Assembly: GCA_022559985.1 (NCBI GenBank)
Contig: JAFJTR010000083.1
Location: 1 to 64,000 of the forward strand
Source: Parastagonospora avenae f. sp. tritici 18332-5
Taxonomy: Eukaryota; Ascomycota; Dothideomycetes; Pleosporales; Phaeosphaeriaceae
Direction of reading: 5' to 3'
Length of the DNA stretch: 64,000 nucleotides
Part shown: positions 42,097-54,287 of the stretch, piece after piece
Position numbering within the stretch: position 1 is the first letter of the stretch
How the letters are laid out: every line of letters begins with the position of its first letter
Position numbers and translations under genes: made by a program
The notes under the pieces: generated by a model
Database searches by the model: none
Seen by the model: the letters and a program-made list of their open reading frames with translations, nothing else
What the model was told of the DNA's origin: nothing

Positions 42097-43148
42097 TGTA
42101 GATTGGTACTTGAGCTACCGAGTGTGGAAGGAGAAAGTATGAAGGTGTAGATTAAATGGGTGAGAGTGAGACAGAGCAGGAGCGAATAAGCTAGAAAGGT
42201 CGGATACCCACTGGCAACAAATTTATAACGTCGAATGCAACAAACAGCGATCGAGTGAATGTATATTGCTGCACCATAAAAGCGGATAAAACATCGTCGT
42301 CAGGGACAACTTCGAAGCGTTGCTTGCAGTTGTGGCGTTCTGGCTCGATACGACAAGTAATATGAACAATATTCATGTGCAGTCTGACAGCTGTACACGC
42401 AAGCGCAGATTTTGATAGTCATATATGCACTTCAGCTACGGTGGCACAGTCCAACTTCCAACAGTCATACATGGCCACAGCTTCCAAGAGGCACAGCAAT
42501 CTGTAGGTCTTAAGATCATTCTTCAACATACCCCTCTAGACAGTCACCGAATCCGCGAAATGATCGATGAAAGCATCCTGACTAGCGAGAATTGGGTGAA
42601 GGTGGTCTGCAACCGCGGACCTATATCGTGGTAATAAACAGCACATGCTACGAAAATAATAAATGTTCAAACAATGTGAATTGAGCGCATCATAGTTATA
42701 ATCGCGGCGATTGCAAGCTAAAGATTTGAAGTCGAATGCTATCATTCCCACATGCTACCAGTATGTCTAGCGCCTTCCAAAACGGTCTAGCCTCAAAGTG
42801 CCGAAAGTAGGATATCATATCTCCGAAAGCCGACTTCATGTCTCCATGTTCATTCAACAGACGTAGCTGCCGAAGCGCGAGAAGACTTGTGCACCACTAG
42901 TGACGGCAAGAATGCTCATGAGCTCATCGTACTTGACACTAAATCCGCCTATATCCGGGAACTCCTAGTCACGATGAAGTAATGGACCAATCATCACTCG
43001 GATAACTGCTTCGATACTTCTTTGGGTAGATAGCTAAACTGCTAGCTCTGTAATGATGTATAAAGCAGGCGAGCTCCTTCTACAAGTTGGTTCTTGATCT
43101 CATCTATTTTTCTAATCCCGTCTCCATTCGCACATTCAGAACAGCAAG
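42097..43148. other. Intergenic region (no gene seen)
   Basis: About 1.05 kb between the TGAGTGTA array and the aldo-keto reductase gene. It is rather AT-rich with only short open frames. The promoter of the reductase should lie at its right end, where a pyrimidine-rich leader precedes the ATG. Confidence 0.4.
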
Positions 43149-44201
43149 ATGTCTTCCAAAACCGCCCTTCCCATCGTATTCGGCGCCATGACCTTTGGCC
43201 GCGAAGGCGAGGAACAAGTACGAACCTCTAAGCTCGAAGACTGCGCTGCTATCCTGGACACCTTCCAATCCTACGGCCACGACGAGATTGACACCTCCCG
43301 CTTCTACGGCGTAAGTACATCACTTCAACCTCAAACACTCCAAACTAATTCAACATAGGGCGGCTCATCCGAAGAGTACCTCAAAGCTCTCGACTGGCAA
43401 AAGCGCGGCCTAACCATGGACACGAAATTCTTCCCCAACGTCCGCGGCATGATGGGCCGCCCCATAACCCACCTCGACCCCTCCAGCATGTCCTCGGGCC
43501 TCGCAGACAGCCTGTCCGCCCTCGGATCCACCAGCGTAGACCTATGGTACCTGCACGCGCCGGACCGCTCCGTGGCACTGCAAGAAACCCTCTCCGCCGT
43601 CGCCGACCTGCACGCGCAGGGAAAATTCACCCGCTGGGGGGTCAGCAACTACATGTCCTGGGAAGTCGCCGCGATCTGCGAACTCTGCCGTGCGAACGCA
43701 TGGCCCTTGCCCGCGGTGTATCAGGGCGTGTACAATGCGCTGCACCGCACGATTGAAGCCGAACTCCTGCCTTGTTTACGGTACTACGACATCTCGTTCT
43801 ACGCGTACAATCCGCTCGCGGGCGGTTGGCTGACGGACCGCTATCATCGCAACACGGCGGACAAAGACGTCGAGGCGGGCTCGCGCTTCGACGCCAATAA
43901 GATGCAAGGCCAGATGTATCGGCAGCGGTACTGGAACGAGGGGTTTTTCTCGGCGCTGGAGGCGTTGCGGGCGAAGAAAGGGGATTTGAGGGAGGGCGAG
44001 ATTGCGCTGCGGTGGATGATGCATCATTCGCAGCTTAAGAGGGAGTGCGGCGATAAGGTGATTATTGGCGCGAGTAGTAAGGCGCAGCTGGTGCAGAATT
44101 TGGGGGACTTTGAGAAGGGGGGTTTGGAGGGGGATGTGTTGGAGGCGCTGGATGAGGGGTGGGCGGGGTGTAGGGGCATTACGGGGAAGTACTTTCATTG
44201 A
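43149..44201 (+). CDS. Aldo-keto reductase (aflatoxin-aldehyde-reductase-like)
   Basis: Two exons (43149-43310, 43359-44201; 48-bp intron) encode 334 residues. The catalytic tetrad of the superfamily is complete: Asp48 and Tyr53 (DEIDTSRFYG), Lys77 (TMDTKFFP) and His120 (VDLWYLHAPDR). NADPH-binding blocks near the C-terminus are KVIIGASSKAQLVQNL. The sequence is closest in style to the AKR7 group, whose animal members reduce aflatoxin dialdehyde and succinic semialdehyde. In fungi the physiological substrate is usually unknown, probably general aldehyde detoxification. Cytosolic; no targeting signal seen. Confidence 0.92.
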
Positions 44202-45435
44202 CTGATGGGGTGGGCTGGATAGCTTCATTACTGTGGGGGGTGGTAAGACGATTTTGATATGTGCGCGAAAGTATACAGTTGTCTGGATCGCGATCAGGTG
44301 CAGGGGACGACGGGAAGTGTAGTTGACGTGTGGAAATCATCTTCTTACCAGTCAGTAGTGTATATGTGTGCAAGTTTTCGTGATGTGTGCGTGTAGGTAT
44401 ACAGGACTCACTATCACGTGTTCAAACCCAACTAAACCATGGATCGTACCACGGTCCAAAGCGCGCCCTAATCTTCTTAATCAACTTATCAAAAAAAAGG
44501 ACACCCAACACACTTCAACCATGCGTAGCCAAGCATCCACGCTAGGTCCATAAACACCACGGTACAAATCCCTCTCCAAACTACGGTACCCTTCCAGAAC
44601 TTGCCAAAAAAACTTCCAAAGAAAAACTACAATCTCTCGTATATTAAAAAGACACAAACTACACAGTCCCCTTCCCTTATTCCCCATTTCCCTTCCCCAC
44701 ACAACACCTACATTAAACCCACCTTCTAAACGCACCCCTGCTAAAACTCCTTTTCAAAAACTACACGCCCTCCAAGAGTGCCAACATCCATCTGCCTCCC
44801 CTCTCTCATAGCGCCCGCCGCCGCTAATCCCGCCATGCACCTTTCCTACACATACGAAGCGAACCTGGCGATTCGGGACTACGTCTTCGCTATGGTGCAG
44901 TTTGAAGTGGCGTCCTGGACGCCCTGACAGGTGATGGTGTATGTGCTGAGGTATGTGAGGATGGCGGGTGGGCGGGGGACGTGGCAGGGGGCAAGCGAGA
45001 CATGTGTGGATGAGCAGGAAGAGGGTAAAGAGGAAGAGGGAGAGGGAGAGGGACGATGCTGCGAGTTGGACTACTGTGAAGACTTTTGTCGGTTCTATGC
45101 GGACCCTTGATGGATGTGATGAAGAAGAGCAAGGGTGTTTTATTTTCTTTTTTGTTTGTTGTCACGACCGGGTAGATGCATGTGGGAGTGGAGTTCAGGA
45201 ACGTTTGAGTATAGGCATGCAGGGTTGGATTGATCAGAGAGTTAAGCGAAGGAAAGGGGGTATATGTCACCAACCAGTCTAGATAAAATGCCAATGCAAA
45301 GTGCGAAAAGAGACCGTCGCTGACGTGAAAACAAACCCAGTATGATGAAGCTAGAAACTCCGGGTGACATGATCTGAGATGATGAGAAGATCGGGATCTT
45401 GACATGACTAGGAAAAGTCTCTGTTGGTTTCACCA
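44202..45435. other. Intergenic region (no convincing gene)
   Basis: About 1.2 kb between two convergent genes. A purine-rich stretch at about 45031-45053 (GAAGAGGGAGAGG-like) gives a long antisense open frame rich in Pro/Ser/Thr that I regard as compositional. No RNA gene or inverted repeat recognised. Confidence 0.4.
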
Positions 45436-47092
45436 TCACTTCCTCTCTCTTGCTTCTCCATCGGCCGCCTTGACACCAGTGCTTCCCTCGAGCGGCGGAA
45501 TTGCACCCAACTGCTTCTCAATACCTGCTTCGTTGGGCGTAAAGGGAGTGAGACCGCCTCCTGGAGAGGCCTGCCACTTGGCGACATCTTTCTTGAGCGC
45601 TTCCAACTCTTTCTGGAATCTGTTGCCAAAGACGTCAATGTAGAATGTCGCACCGTTGTAGACACTCCAGATAAAGACAACCATGAGGAAAACGCCTGAT
45701 GCCCAGCGATACCAGAACCAGAGGGGACAGGGAAGCATGGTGAGAACCGCATAAAGATATTGAATGACCATGAACGCAGACTCTTGGAGGGATTCCGGTA
45801 GCGAGAGGACAATCTTCCCGATCCATGTCTTGGCGTACGACTTGCGCAGCCAGGTGAAGCTGGTAGGGCGTCCAGCCTTGATGGCATCGCGTCGGCGGAC
45901 TGTGATCAAGAGATGGTAGCTCAGCTGCCAGACAGCATATGGAAGCGTTGCCCACAGCATCATTTGGAAGAGGCTATAGTGGTGTTTTGACGTTGGATCA
46001 GAATGCCGAATGTTGTAAATAGCAGGGTACTTCTCCTGCTGCATCGCGTCGGGCAACAGATGGACCAGGCAATGTAGAGTTACGCAGGGCATGATGTGGA
46101 TAAAGAGACTATTTGAGTTAGCAAGTTTCAACAGCCGTCAATGAGCATGCATACCTGACGACCTTGTCCATGGAATGGAAGACTAGCGAGTTCCGCCACA
46201 TGATGATGGCGACGGCGTTGTTGCCAAATGCCAGGCAGTATGTTGCAATGAAAAGTCGCTTAGATTGCGGAAAGACCCAGACACTCAGGACTACGAGGAT
46301 GTTGACGAAATAGCACAGATCGGCGAGGAAGTAATGGTATCCCTTCTTGTGGTAGGTGATGAAGCGGAGCGGCATGAAGTAGAACAACTGCCCAGTGTAC
46401 CAGTACGGGAAGAAGTCGGGATGCAGTCCTACCAGGTACCCTGAGACGAAAATGTTCATGACGGCAGCGATGAAGGATATCTTCTCCTTGGCCGTGACAG
46501 TGACGGAATCCTTCCATTGCTTGTTCAGGCGGTCTACAGACAAGCGCATGCGCTTCCGGTACTTGTCGAGCTGTTCGCCCTCGGTGGGTACCCGTCGCCG
46601 CCATTCCTCGACCACGCGGTCCTTGGTGATGCCCCTGTTCTTGGCCTGGTCCTTGATCTTCTGGGTCTGGGAAGCTATCGAGCTCTGGATCTTTTCGATG
46701 CGCTGGGTGAGGGCGAGGTTCTCCACGAAATCGAACATGGTCAGCCGCTCGACAGGCGGGAAGAATGAAGCGTCCTCGAAGTCGGAGTCATCTTGGTACG
46801 AGCTGTTGGAGAAGGAAGCGGAGCGCGAAAGGCCGGGAGTGGAGAGTGGCGGTTGGTTCGAGGGCAGGGCGTCGTCCAGTATCGCAGAGCTGGCGTCGGC
46901 AGCATCGCTAGAAGGCAATCTTGAGGCCATACCGGGGACTGCCAGCTGGGGGTCGGACCTTGATATGGGCGCGGTGCCTAGGGCGTCCTGCTCGGCCATG
47001 GTGGGGAGCTCTTCCTGGACAATCTCGAGGCTGGACGGGGTTCGTCGGTGGAGGGGTCGCTTAGAAACACGCGGGGGAAAGCCTACAGCCAT
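45436..47092 (-). CDS. GPC1: Glycerophosphocholine acyltransferase Gpc1 (DUF2838)
   Basis: Two exons (47092-46155, 46108-45436; 46-bp intron) give 536 residues. After a Ser-rich N-terminal ~130 residues comes a coiled segment and then the multi-span core: FIAAVMNIFVSGYLVGLHPD, FYFMPLRFITYHKKGYHYFL, LCYFVNILVVLSVWVFPQ, FGNNAVAIIMWRNSLVFHSM, joined to SLFIHIMPCVTLHCLVHLLP. This is the family of yeast Gpc1 (YGR149W), which acylates glycerophosphocholine to lyso-PC in phosphatidylcholine remodelling, presumably in the ER. The HIMP region contains a conserved His likely important for catalysis (inference). Divergent from SMC1. Confidence 0.92.
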
Positions 47093-47748
47093 GGCGTCTG
47101 TTAGCAGTGTTGTGCCTGGGAATCCTTCTGCGGGCCATGGTAGGGAAGGAGCGCAGTAGAAGAGGAAGGCGCATACAGTGGTAATGTCTCGATTAGCTCA
47201 GAGTGACCGGACCCTGACTACCTTCGCATGACAGGGCTGTGATGGGCGTGTGATATGCGGGGCTTGCACCGTGTTGCTCGCTGCGTGTTGTGGTGGTAGA
47301 GATTCGGGCGTGGGAAAATGCAAGCTGGTGATTGGAGCTCACAACGTCATCGGCGGCCACTGAGGGGTGCAGAGATGGTGCAGTAATCTGGTCACGAGGA
47401 CAGGCGCCTAGATGGAGCAGCTGAGGCGAGGCGAGGCGAGGTTTATACTGCGTAGATACCGCAGTTTGTGAAATGTATCAAAAAAGGGACAACAAGGGGA
47501 TAGCGGTGAGGTTGCACACAAGCATGCAGGGCCCAGTGACATGTGCCCAGTTTCGTCACCCTCGAGGCTATGCCGCTAGCTACGGCGGGCGGAACAGCCA
47601 CGGGAAGCGCGTCGTCGCGTCGGATCGCGGTCAACTTCACGCTCGCCTCGCCCGCAGCTTGCAGCCCACCACGCGACAACACCTGCCCGCGCACCCACTT
47701 CCACGCAGCGCACTCGCCGAATAGGCAGCGCGCAATTCACTCGCCAAA
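47093..47748. promoter_or_regulatory. Divergent intergenic region, GPC1 / SMC1
   Basis: 656 bp between two divergent start codons. Contains a short GGCGA tandem run at about 47425-47441 (GAGGCGAGGCGAGGCGAGG). No MluI cell-cycle box (ACGCGT) was found. The open frame in front of the SMC1 ATG is a continuation artefact without family similarity. Confidence 0.35.
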
Positions 47749-50700
47749 ATGGGGAAGCTCATTCGGCTTGAGATTTACAGTATGCACACGCCCAATTGAC
47801 TACATCCATATCCTGACCAATGCAGACTTCAAGTCCTACCGCGGCCGCCACACGCTCCTCTTCGGCGACTCGTACTTCACCTCCATCATCGGCCCCAATG
47901 GCTCCGGCAAGTCCAACTCGATGGATGCCATCTCCTTCGTGCTTGGCGTCAAGTCGTCCCAGCTGCGGTCCGACAAGCTGAAGGACATGATCTACCGCGG
48001 CAGGATCATCCGAGAGGCGCGCATCAATGCAGACGGCACCGCGACCGAGGCCGGTGCAGACGAAAACGGCGACACCAACGGCGACACGCAGGAAAACGGC
48101 GAATCGCAGACCAGCACCCAGCGCAACGACCCGCAGAACGCCTATGTCAAGGCCGTCTTCGAGGACGACGCCGAGCAGACGCACGAGTGGCAGCGCACCA
48201 TCACGAGCTCCGGCGCAAGCGAGTACCGCATCAACAACCGCCAAGTCACCCAGAAGCAGTACAACGATGCGCTCGAGGAGCACAGCATCCTGGTCAAGGC
48301 GAGGAACTTTCTCGTCTTCCAGGGCGACGTCGAGAAGATTGCGACCATGGCGCCCGACAAGCTCACCGAGCAGGTTGAGCGCATTTCTGGCAGCTTGGAG
48401 CACAAGGCCGACTACGACCACCTCAAGTCCGAATCCGAAGCTGCGACCGAGGACAACGCGAAGCATCTGCACGAGCGTCGTGGCATCAACGGCGAGCTCA
48501 AGACGTACCAGGAGCAAAAGGCCGAGGCGGACGAGTACGAAAAGAAGATCGCCGAGCGAGACGAAGCAGTCGTGACCAAGACGCTGTGGAAGCTCTTCCT
48601 CTACCAGGAGACCATGGAAAAGGCACGGAGCAAAATTGCCAGCCACCAAGAGGAGCTGCAGGAGCACAAGCGTAGCGTCGAGAAATACAACAAGAAGCTC
48701 GAGAAGGAGAGGCAAGAGGAGGCCAAGATCAAGCGCGACGTTTCCAAAACAGACCGCAGCATCAAGGACAAGGAGCGCGAGATCGAAGACAGGAACAACG
48801 AGCTCGCGCCAATCGAGGAGAAGATCAGGCTAACCACTGACGCTCGCAAGAAGTACGAAAGCAAGATCGAGACCCTCCGAAAAAAGCGAGATGACGAAGC
48901 GGCGAGCTTGAAGAAACTCCGCAAGGATCTGGATGTTGTCGAAAAAGCAACCAAGAAGTGGGAGGATGAGTTCAAGGCTGCCGCTCAGCGACAGGGCCGC
49001 GAGCTTTCCGAACAGGATCTCCAGGAATACAATAAGCTTCGCAGCGATGTCACCAAGCGTACCCATGGCGATCAGATGCAAATCGACAAGCTCAAGCGCG
49101 AGGTCGACACCAACCGCGACCATGTTAGGAACCTGCAGCAAAGCGTTGGAAGCCACGAGAATGCCATGGAGAAGCTGACTGCAGATATTCGCCAACTCGA
49201 GGACCGCCATCGGGAATTGAAAGACAAGACCAAGGATTTGAATACGACCAGGGCCACCAAGCAGCAGGAAGTAAACAAACTCCGCTCGGATCGCCAGCAG
49301 CTCGAGTCCCAATATGAAGAGAAGAACCAGGTTTTGCGAGAAGCACTTAAGCAGCTCAAAGTAGTCGAGGGCAACCGTCAAGAGTCAAGAAAACTGCAAG
49401 AAGCTCGCAAGGCGATCGACCGCTTAAGAACTCGTCTTGGTCCAGATAAAGTTCACGGCCGTTACAGAGATCTGATTAGCCCCAAGCAGGAGAAGTACAG
49501 CAAAGCCATGGGTAGAGTCCTGGGGCATCAGATGGAGACCGTCATTGTCGACACTGAAGCTACTGCCAAAGAATGCATTCAATACCTGAAGAATGAAAGG
49601 ATCGGCATCATGACCTTCAACCCACTTGATTCCATTCAAATCCAAGCAGTCGATCCGCAACTGAAGGGCGCACACAAGGGCATGCGCCTCGCCATCGACT
49701 GCATCAACTACGACCCAAAGCATGAGCGCGCCATGGCTGCTGCTTGTGGAAGTACCATGGTTTGTGACAACGAAAAGGTTGCCAAGGAGCTCCGATACGA
49801 GCGTCGGATCCAAGCAAAGGCTGTGACTCTTGATGGTAGAGTCATTGGCAAAGGCGGAACACAGACTGGAGGTGAGGTGAAGGGAGACGATGGGTTCAAG
49901 GAGCAGCAATGGGACGAGCGGTCTTACCAGAAACTTGCAGACCAAGTGCAACGATGTCAGAACGAATTGGCCGCACTGCCCAAGCTAGACCGAAAACAAG
50001 AACAAGAAACACAGCTTGAGGTCGAGGTGCAGTACCTCCAGGATCAGATCAATCGCGCCAACGAGGAATCCAAGACGCTCACTCGCAACATCGACAGTCT
50101 CAATAAACAGATAGCGCACCACAGGGGCGAACTACGCGGTGTTCGACCAAACTATGAACAGCAAACACAACGCCTCCAGAACAGTGAAGCTGAGCTGCAA
50201 AGTTTGCAAGATACTGTAAACCAAGTCTCGGACGAAGTCTTTTCGGACTTCTGCCAACGTCTCGGATACGACTCCATCCGCGACTACGAGGCACAACAGG
50301 GTACAGTTCAACAAGAAGCCGCAGAGAAGCGAGGAGAATTTTCGACACAGCGTATGAGGCTTCAATTCATGCTCAAGCAGACTGAGTCACAACATGCTGC
50401 TGCGGAGACACGTCTGCAAGCAGCCGAGGATCAAATCAAGAACCAGATTGCTATCATCACAGAACTTGAGGAAAAGCAAGAGGGTCTACAGAACGATATC
50501 GATGTCCTTATGGCGGAGCTCGAGACGTTGAAGGAGCAACGTGACCAACTCAACGAACGATTGACGGAACGCGCTGCTGCCGTCAGAGAAGCACGCCGGG
50601 TATTGGATCAGCGGAACGACAAGGTCAAGAACGTCATCAAAGAGGTGACTGAAGAGGACGCAAAGATCAAAACTTGCGCAACCAACAGATTCAATGTTCT

Positions 50701-51785
50701 CAAAGACTGCAGAGTGAACGAGATCAACATACCACTCACTGCAGACTCAAAGCCTCTTGCATCTCTTCCGATGACTGATGCGCCCCGTCCGGATGCTGAC
50801 GCCATGGACGTTGACGAAGACCCTGACTCTACGCAGATCGAGCCCGCCCAAGTTGACGACTTTGGTATCGATGTCGATTTCGAAGAGCTTGACGAAGAGC
50901 TGCGCACCGAACTTGCCGAAATCCTCGAAAAAGTAAGCTTCTCTCGATGCCAGCGCATTTTGACTTTAACTAACATTACACAGGAGGACGACGCCGACTC
51001 TCGCGTCCAGCAACAGGCATTGGATTCCCTCCGTGAGGCCGAAGCCAAACTCACAGATCACATCACCCGCCTCGAAACGGACATTAACAAAGCCACGCCC
51101 AACATGCGCGCCGGTGAACGTCTCGCGGCGACCGAAAATCGCCTCAAAGAAGTCGACGAGCACTTTGCCGAGACCCGCAAGCGCGCCGCCGCCGCAAAGA
51201 AGGCCTTTGAAGACGTCAAGCAAAAGCGCTACGACCTATTCATGAAAGCCTTTAACCACATCTCTGAGAACATCGGTGGCACATACAAGGACCTGACCAA
51301 GTCGCCACAGTTCCCACTCGGTGGCCAGGCCTATCTCGACATGGAAGACTCCACGGAGCCCTACCTCGCCGGCCTCAAATACCACGCCATGCCGCCCCTC
51401 AAGCGTTTCCGCGACATGGAGCATCTGTCCGGTGGCGAGAAGACGATTGCCGCACTGGCATTATTGTTTGCTATTCACAGCTACCAGCCCTCACCTTTCT
51501 TCGTGTTGGATGAGGTTGATGCTGCGCTCGACCATGTCAACGTCTCGCGCGTCGCGCAATATGTGCGCGAGCACGCATCGCCTGGCATGCAGTTCATTGT
51601 AATCAGTCTCAAGAGCACGTTCTTCCAGGAGAGCGAGACGCTGGTCGGTGTCATGCGCGATCAGGCGAAGATGACGAGCAAGTATTTGAGCTTGGATGTA
51701 AGTCTACCTTCACCCTTTCCCCGAACTACTTCTAAACCATGTCTAGTTGAGGAAATACGCGCCAGATGCGCAGGCTGCTGCATAG
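47749..51785 (+). CDS. SMC1: Cohesin subunit Smc1
   Basis: Four exons (47749-47779, 47826-50932, 50984-51697, 51747-51785) give about 1296 residues. The N-terminal head has Walker A GPNGSGKSN and FKSYRG. Two long coiled coils flank a hinge (GRYRDLISPKQEKYSKAMGR, MAAACGSTMVCDNEKVAKEL, GGTQTGGEVKGDDG). The C-terminal head has the signature LSGGEKTIAALALLF and Walker B PFFVLDEVDAALD. Smc1 pairs with Smc3 and Scc1 in the cohesin ring. An acidic/polar insert of about 40 residues (GADENGDTNGDTQENGES) interrupts the N-terminal head. Intron 2 (50933-50983) is 51 bp and has no stop, so simple open-frame reading wrongly includes it; GTAAGC, CTAAC and ACACAG mark it clearly. The start matches the family (MGKLIRLEIYNFKSY). 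Confidence 0.95.
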
Positions 51786-52156
51786 CGATCGGGAAATGGG
51801 ATTGCTGGCACGCAAAGGGAAAAGTAGGGACGTGTGGTGTACTTTGTATCTTTTCGCCTCGTGTTCTGCGATGGATAGCTTTCGAGCGTGGGTTGTATTT
51901 ACACGTTCCAGTATGAATGATTACGCCGTCGCTCGCGCACATCTTCAGCGACGTTCCTCTATGCCTGCTCATCAACACTCTCTTCTATCGCATCGCGTGC
52001 AGCCCCACACTGAAGGAATTGCACGACTAATTACATGTCAGGTCAACAGTTCTGACATATATAGGTGTTGTGTGAGTACAGAATAAAGAGTGCATCGTAC
52101 ATTTCAGGAAACGTTTCAATCTTGGTTTTCGACCAGAGAGGCAGAGTTGGTTGGTA
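51786..52156. other. Intergenic region (no gene seen)
   Basis: About 370 bp of SMC1 3' flank leading to the damaged secreted-protein copy 2. No coding sequence or repeat recognised. Confidence 0.4.
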
Positions 52157-52603
52157 TTACCTTTTTAACGCTGATAGGACATAATCGACACTGCAATTCC
52201 CCGTGATAGCGAGGGATGCGGCGCTCGCTACCGCATCGATCAGGATGTCGTAGATCTCGCGGTCGGCGTTTCAGCGCATCGATTCGATCTCTAGGACTAC
52301 GGAGACGAGGGGGGCGGAGGTTACGGGGCGCGTCTTGTCTGGCCACGCGTAGATGGGGAAGGCGGCGCTTGCGATTATGCCAGCGGGCGAGACGCCGCAG
52401 AAGGGCTGGGAGGCGTCGGGGCATGCGGTGCGCAGGGTTTTGATCATGGTGTCGCGCCGTTCGTCGCCTCATGTGCTGCCGATGTTGACGGGTTTGGTGC
52501 CGAGGGCGAGTTGGATAGTGTCGTCGGATGGGATGGGTGGTGCTAGAGGGGTGGCGAGGGTGATGAGCGGGACGAGTCCGAGGAGGTTGATGGTGGAGAG
52601 CAT
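52157..52603 (-). pseudogene. Secreted-protein gene with two in-frame TGA stops (copy 2)
   Basis: A 149-codon frame begins with ATG 52603 and a signal peptide (MLSTINLLGLVPLITLATP), followed by TIQLALGTKPVNIGST, TLRTACPDASQPFCGVSPAG, ESMR and NADREIYDILIDAVAS, ending at TAA 52159-52157. Two TGA codons interrupt it: one after NIGST, and one between ESMR and NADREIYD. The second aligns with the Trp of copy 1 (KWDGNREVYDILIDA), so it most likely arose from TGG. Copies 1 and 2 share the order TLG, GS, R..ACPD, C, and RE(V/I)YDILIDA, which shows they are one small secreted family of unknown function. There is no other frame damage, so inactivation looks recent. Confidence 0.7.
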
Positions 52604-54287
52604 GGTTATGATCTTGTTATGGTTAGAAGTATGGCGTGAAGATGTGCAAGAAGCGAACTCTGAGATGTTTGTGTTGGATCTTTATCTTAAAGTAGTGAGT
52701 CAGGAGAGACAAATTGACTCCAACCGCAATTTCTGTGAAGGTTATTTTCATTTCATATCATCGAAGTCTCCTAGAACAATCAAACAAAGCACACTACTGC
52801 GTTGCTCGCTTTGTCCTGACAAGGCCGTTTCGTTGTGCGACACCTTTAATTCCTTGTTTCGACTTATTCGTTTTGATCCAACTCCGTCACCCACTGAGAG
52901 GTGCGACGAATGCCAATCTTTGTATTCGAGCCCTCGTTTTTTCACGTTCAATTAGATTACGAAATTTTCTGTCCAACGACAGCAATATCCAATTGCTCCC
53001 AGTGTCCAGAATCAGCAGTAAAATCAAGCTCACTAATTATTTCAGCAGTGGCGTTGGTGTATGTCGCCACCCTCATTCTATCTGCTTTTATGCTCGAGCA
53101 TTGCCAATCGGCATGCTGCTCCTTGAGCTGCAGAGGCGCCCAAGCTGATCATGCTTGTCTTTTGTGCGGTAGGGCCATCGCAGATGCTATGTAAAACGGG
53201 ACTTACCCTCTCCTATCCGCACTCAATCGCCTAAAGCAAGCAAAACATTTGCATGAACTAAACCGCTCTGCAATTGGAGAGAAAGCTGGTTGTGTCGCGG
53301 CGCAGCTATGCAGAGTGCTACAGCTGAGTGTGGTGTGTGCATAAAGAACGCAAAGAATAGAAAAGTGTAAAAAAGAGGTGATCGATCAAATCGAACTGAC
53401 GTGTTTCAAAAATTCCTACCGTAGTAGTATAGCAGTAGCGCCAGAAGATCACAGTTTGTCACGCACATCATAAGGGATATACGTACCTAAACCGGTTCTC
53501 CAAACCACTGGTCAGGGACTTGAACCCTGACAAAAGGATGACCATCTGGAGTCTTTATATAGGCCGAATTGTCCTAGAGGGGTAGGTGGAAACGCAAACT
53601 GTGGGCGTGCTTAGCAAGTAATCGGGTAGTAGATCACGTCGGCAGCTGCAGAGCGGAAAGTCCCGAGCGGCTGAGGCTCCTGTTTGCTTCTGGATGCTGG
53701 CATGACGACGGGGCGGGCATGCGCCGGCAGGCCTTATGAAAACGATAACTCCCTGGGACTCCCACCCAACACGCAGCACTAGATGAAAGCCCACACCAGA
53801 GGGAGCGTCTTGCCTTCCTGTAGTAGCGGCGGTGCCTCAAACCTTCTAGTAGCAATGAAACATGAACATGTGGGCAAGCCACATGTGTCCCCGGGCAACA
53901 GTACTTGAGCCTATCATGCCATACTGCTGGCTTAGGTACTACACTGCTTGGGTGAAATCTCCAGTAGTCTTGCGCAACCCATGGCAGAATCACTTGAAGT
54001 CCATTCTTCGTGCTCCTTGTGGTGCTTTGTGGTGTTGACTGCCCCATGTGACTATTCTTGACCACACGCCTCGCCTGAACAGCAACATCATTCAGACTCG
54101 ATCGCCGTCAACAGCGATCTCCTAGTCATTCATACTGAAGGACGCATTCAGATAGACTGTGGTGCTTTTGTACAGTTCTCTGTGCTCTTCGGACTTCCGG
54201 TAGGCCGCTGGGGTTAACTCTGAGGAGCTGATATCGCCTTTCTCTCACAGCCTTCCGTCAACACCAGAACAACACCTCACCACCACA
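52604..54287. other. Gene-poor stretch (no gene seen)
   Basis: About 1.7 kb with only short, unrelated open frames on both strands. A 17-bp T-arm-like hairpin at 53513-53529 is discussed under rejected items. Right end, from about 54240, has a leader-like sequence (CACCAGAACAACACCTCACC) before the ATG of the next small gene. Confidence 0.4.

Noticed and set aside
44890..45405. 171-codon minus-strand frame, Pro/Ser/Thr-rich
   Set aside because: Its composition comes from a purine-rich strand; it has no domain, no splice logic and lies between convergent gene ends.
47543..47748. Open frame extending SMC1 upstream of ATG 47749
   Set aside because: The family begins MGKLIRLEIYNFKSYRG, split by the first intron. 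The extension is just read-through of leader and intron.
53513..53529. tRNA T-arm-like hairpin on the minus strand (CAGGG TTCAAGT CCCTG)
   Set aside because: The T-arm and B-box-like GTTCAAGTC are good, and CTCCAGA upstream resembles a Trp anticodon loop, but there is no matching anticodon stem, D-arm/A box or 7-bp acceptor stem. At most a degenerate tRNA fragment.
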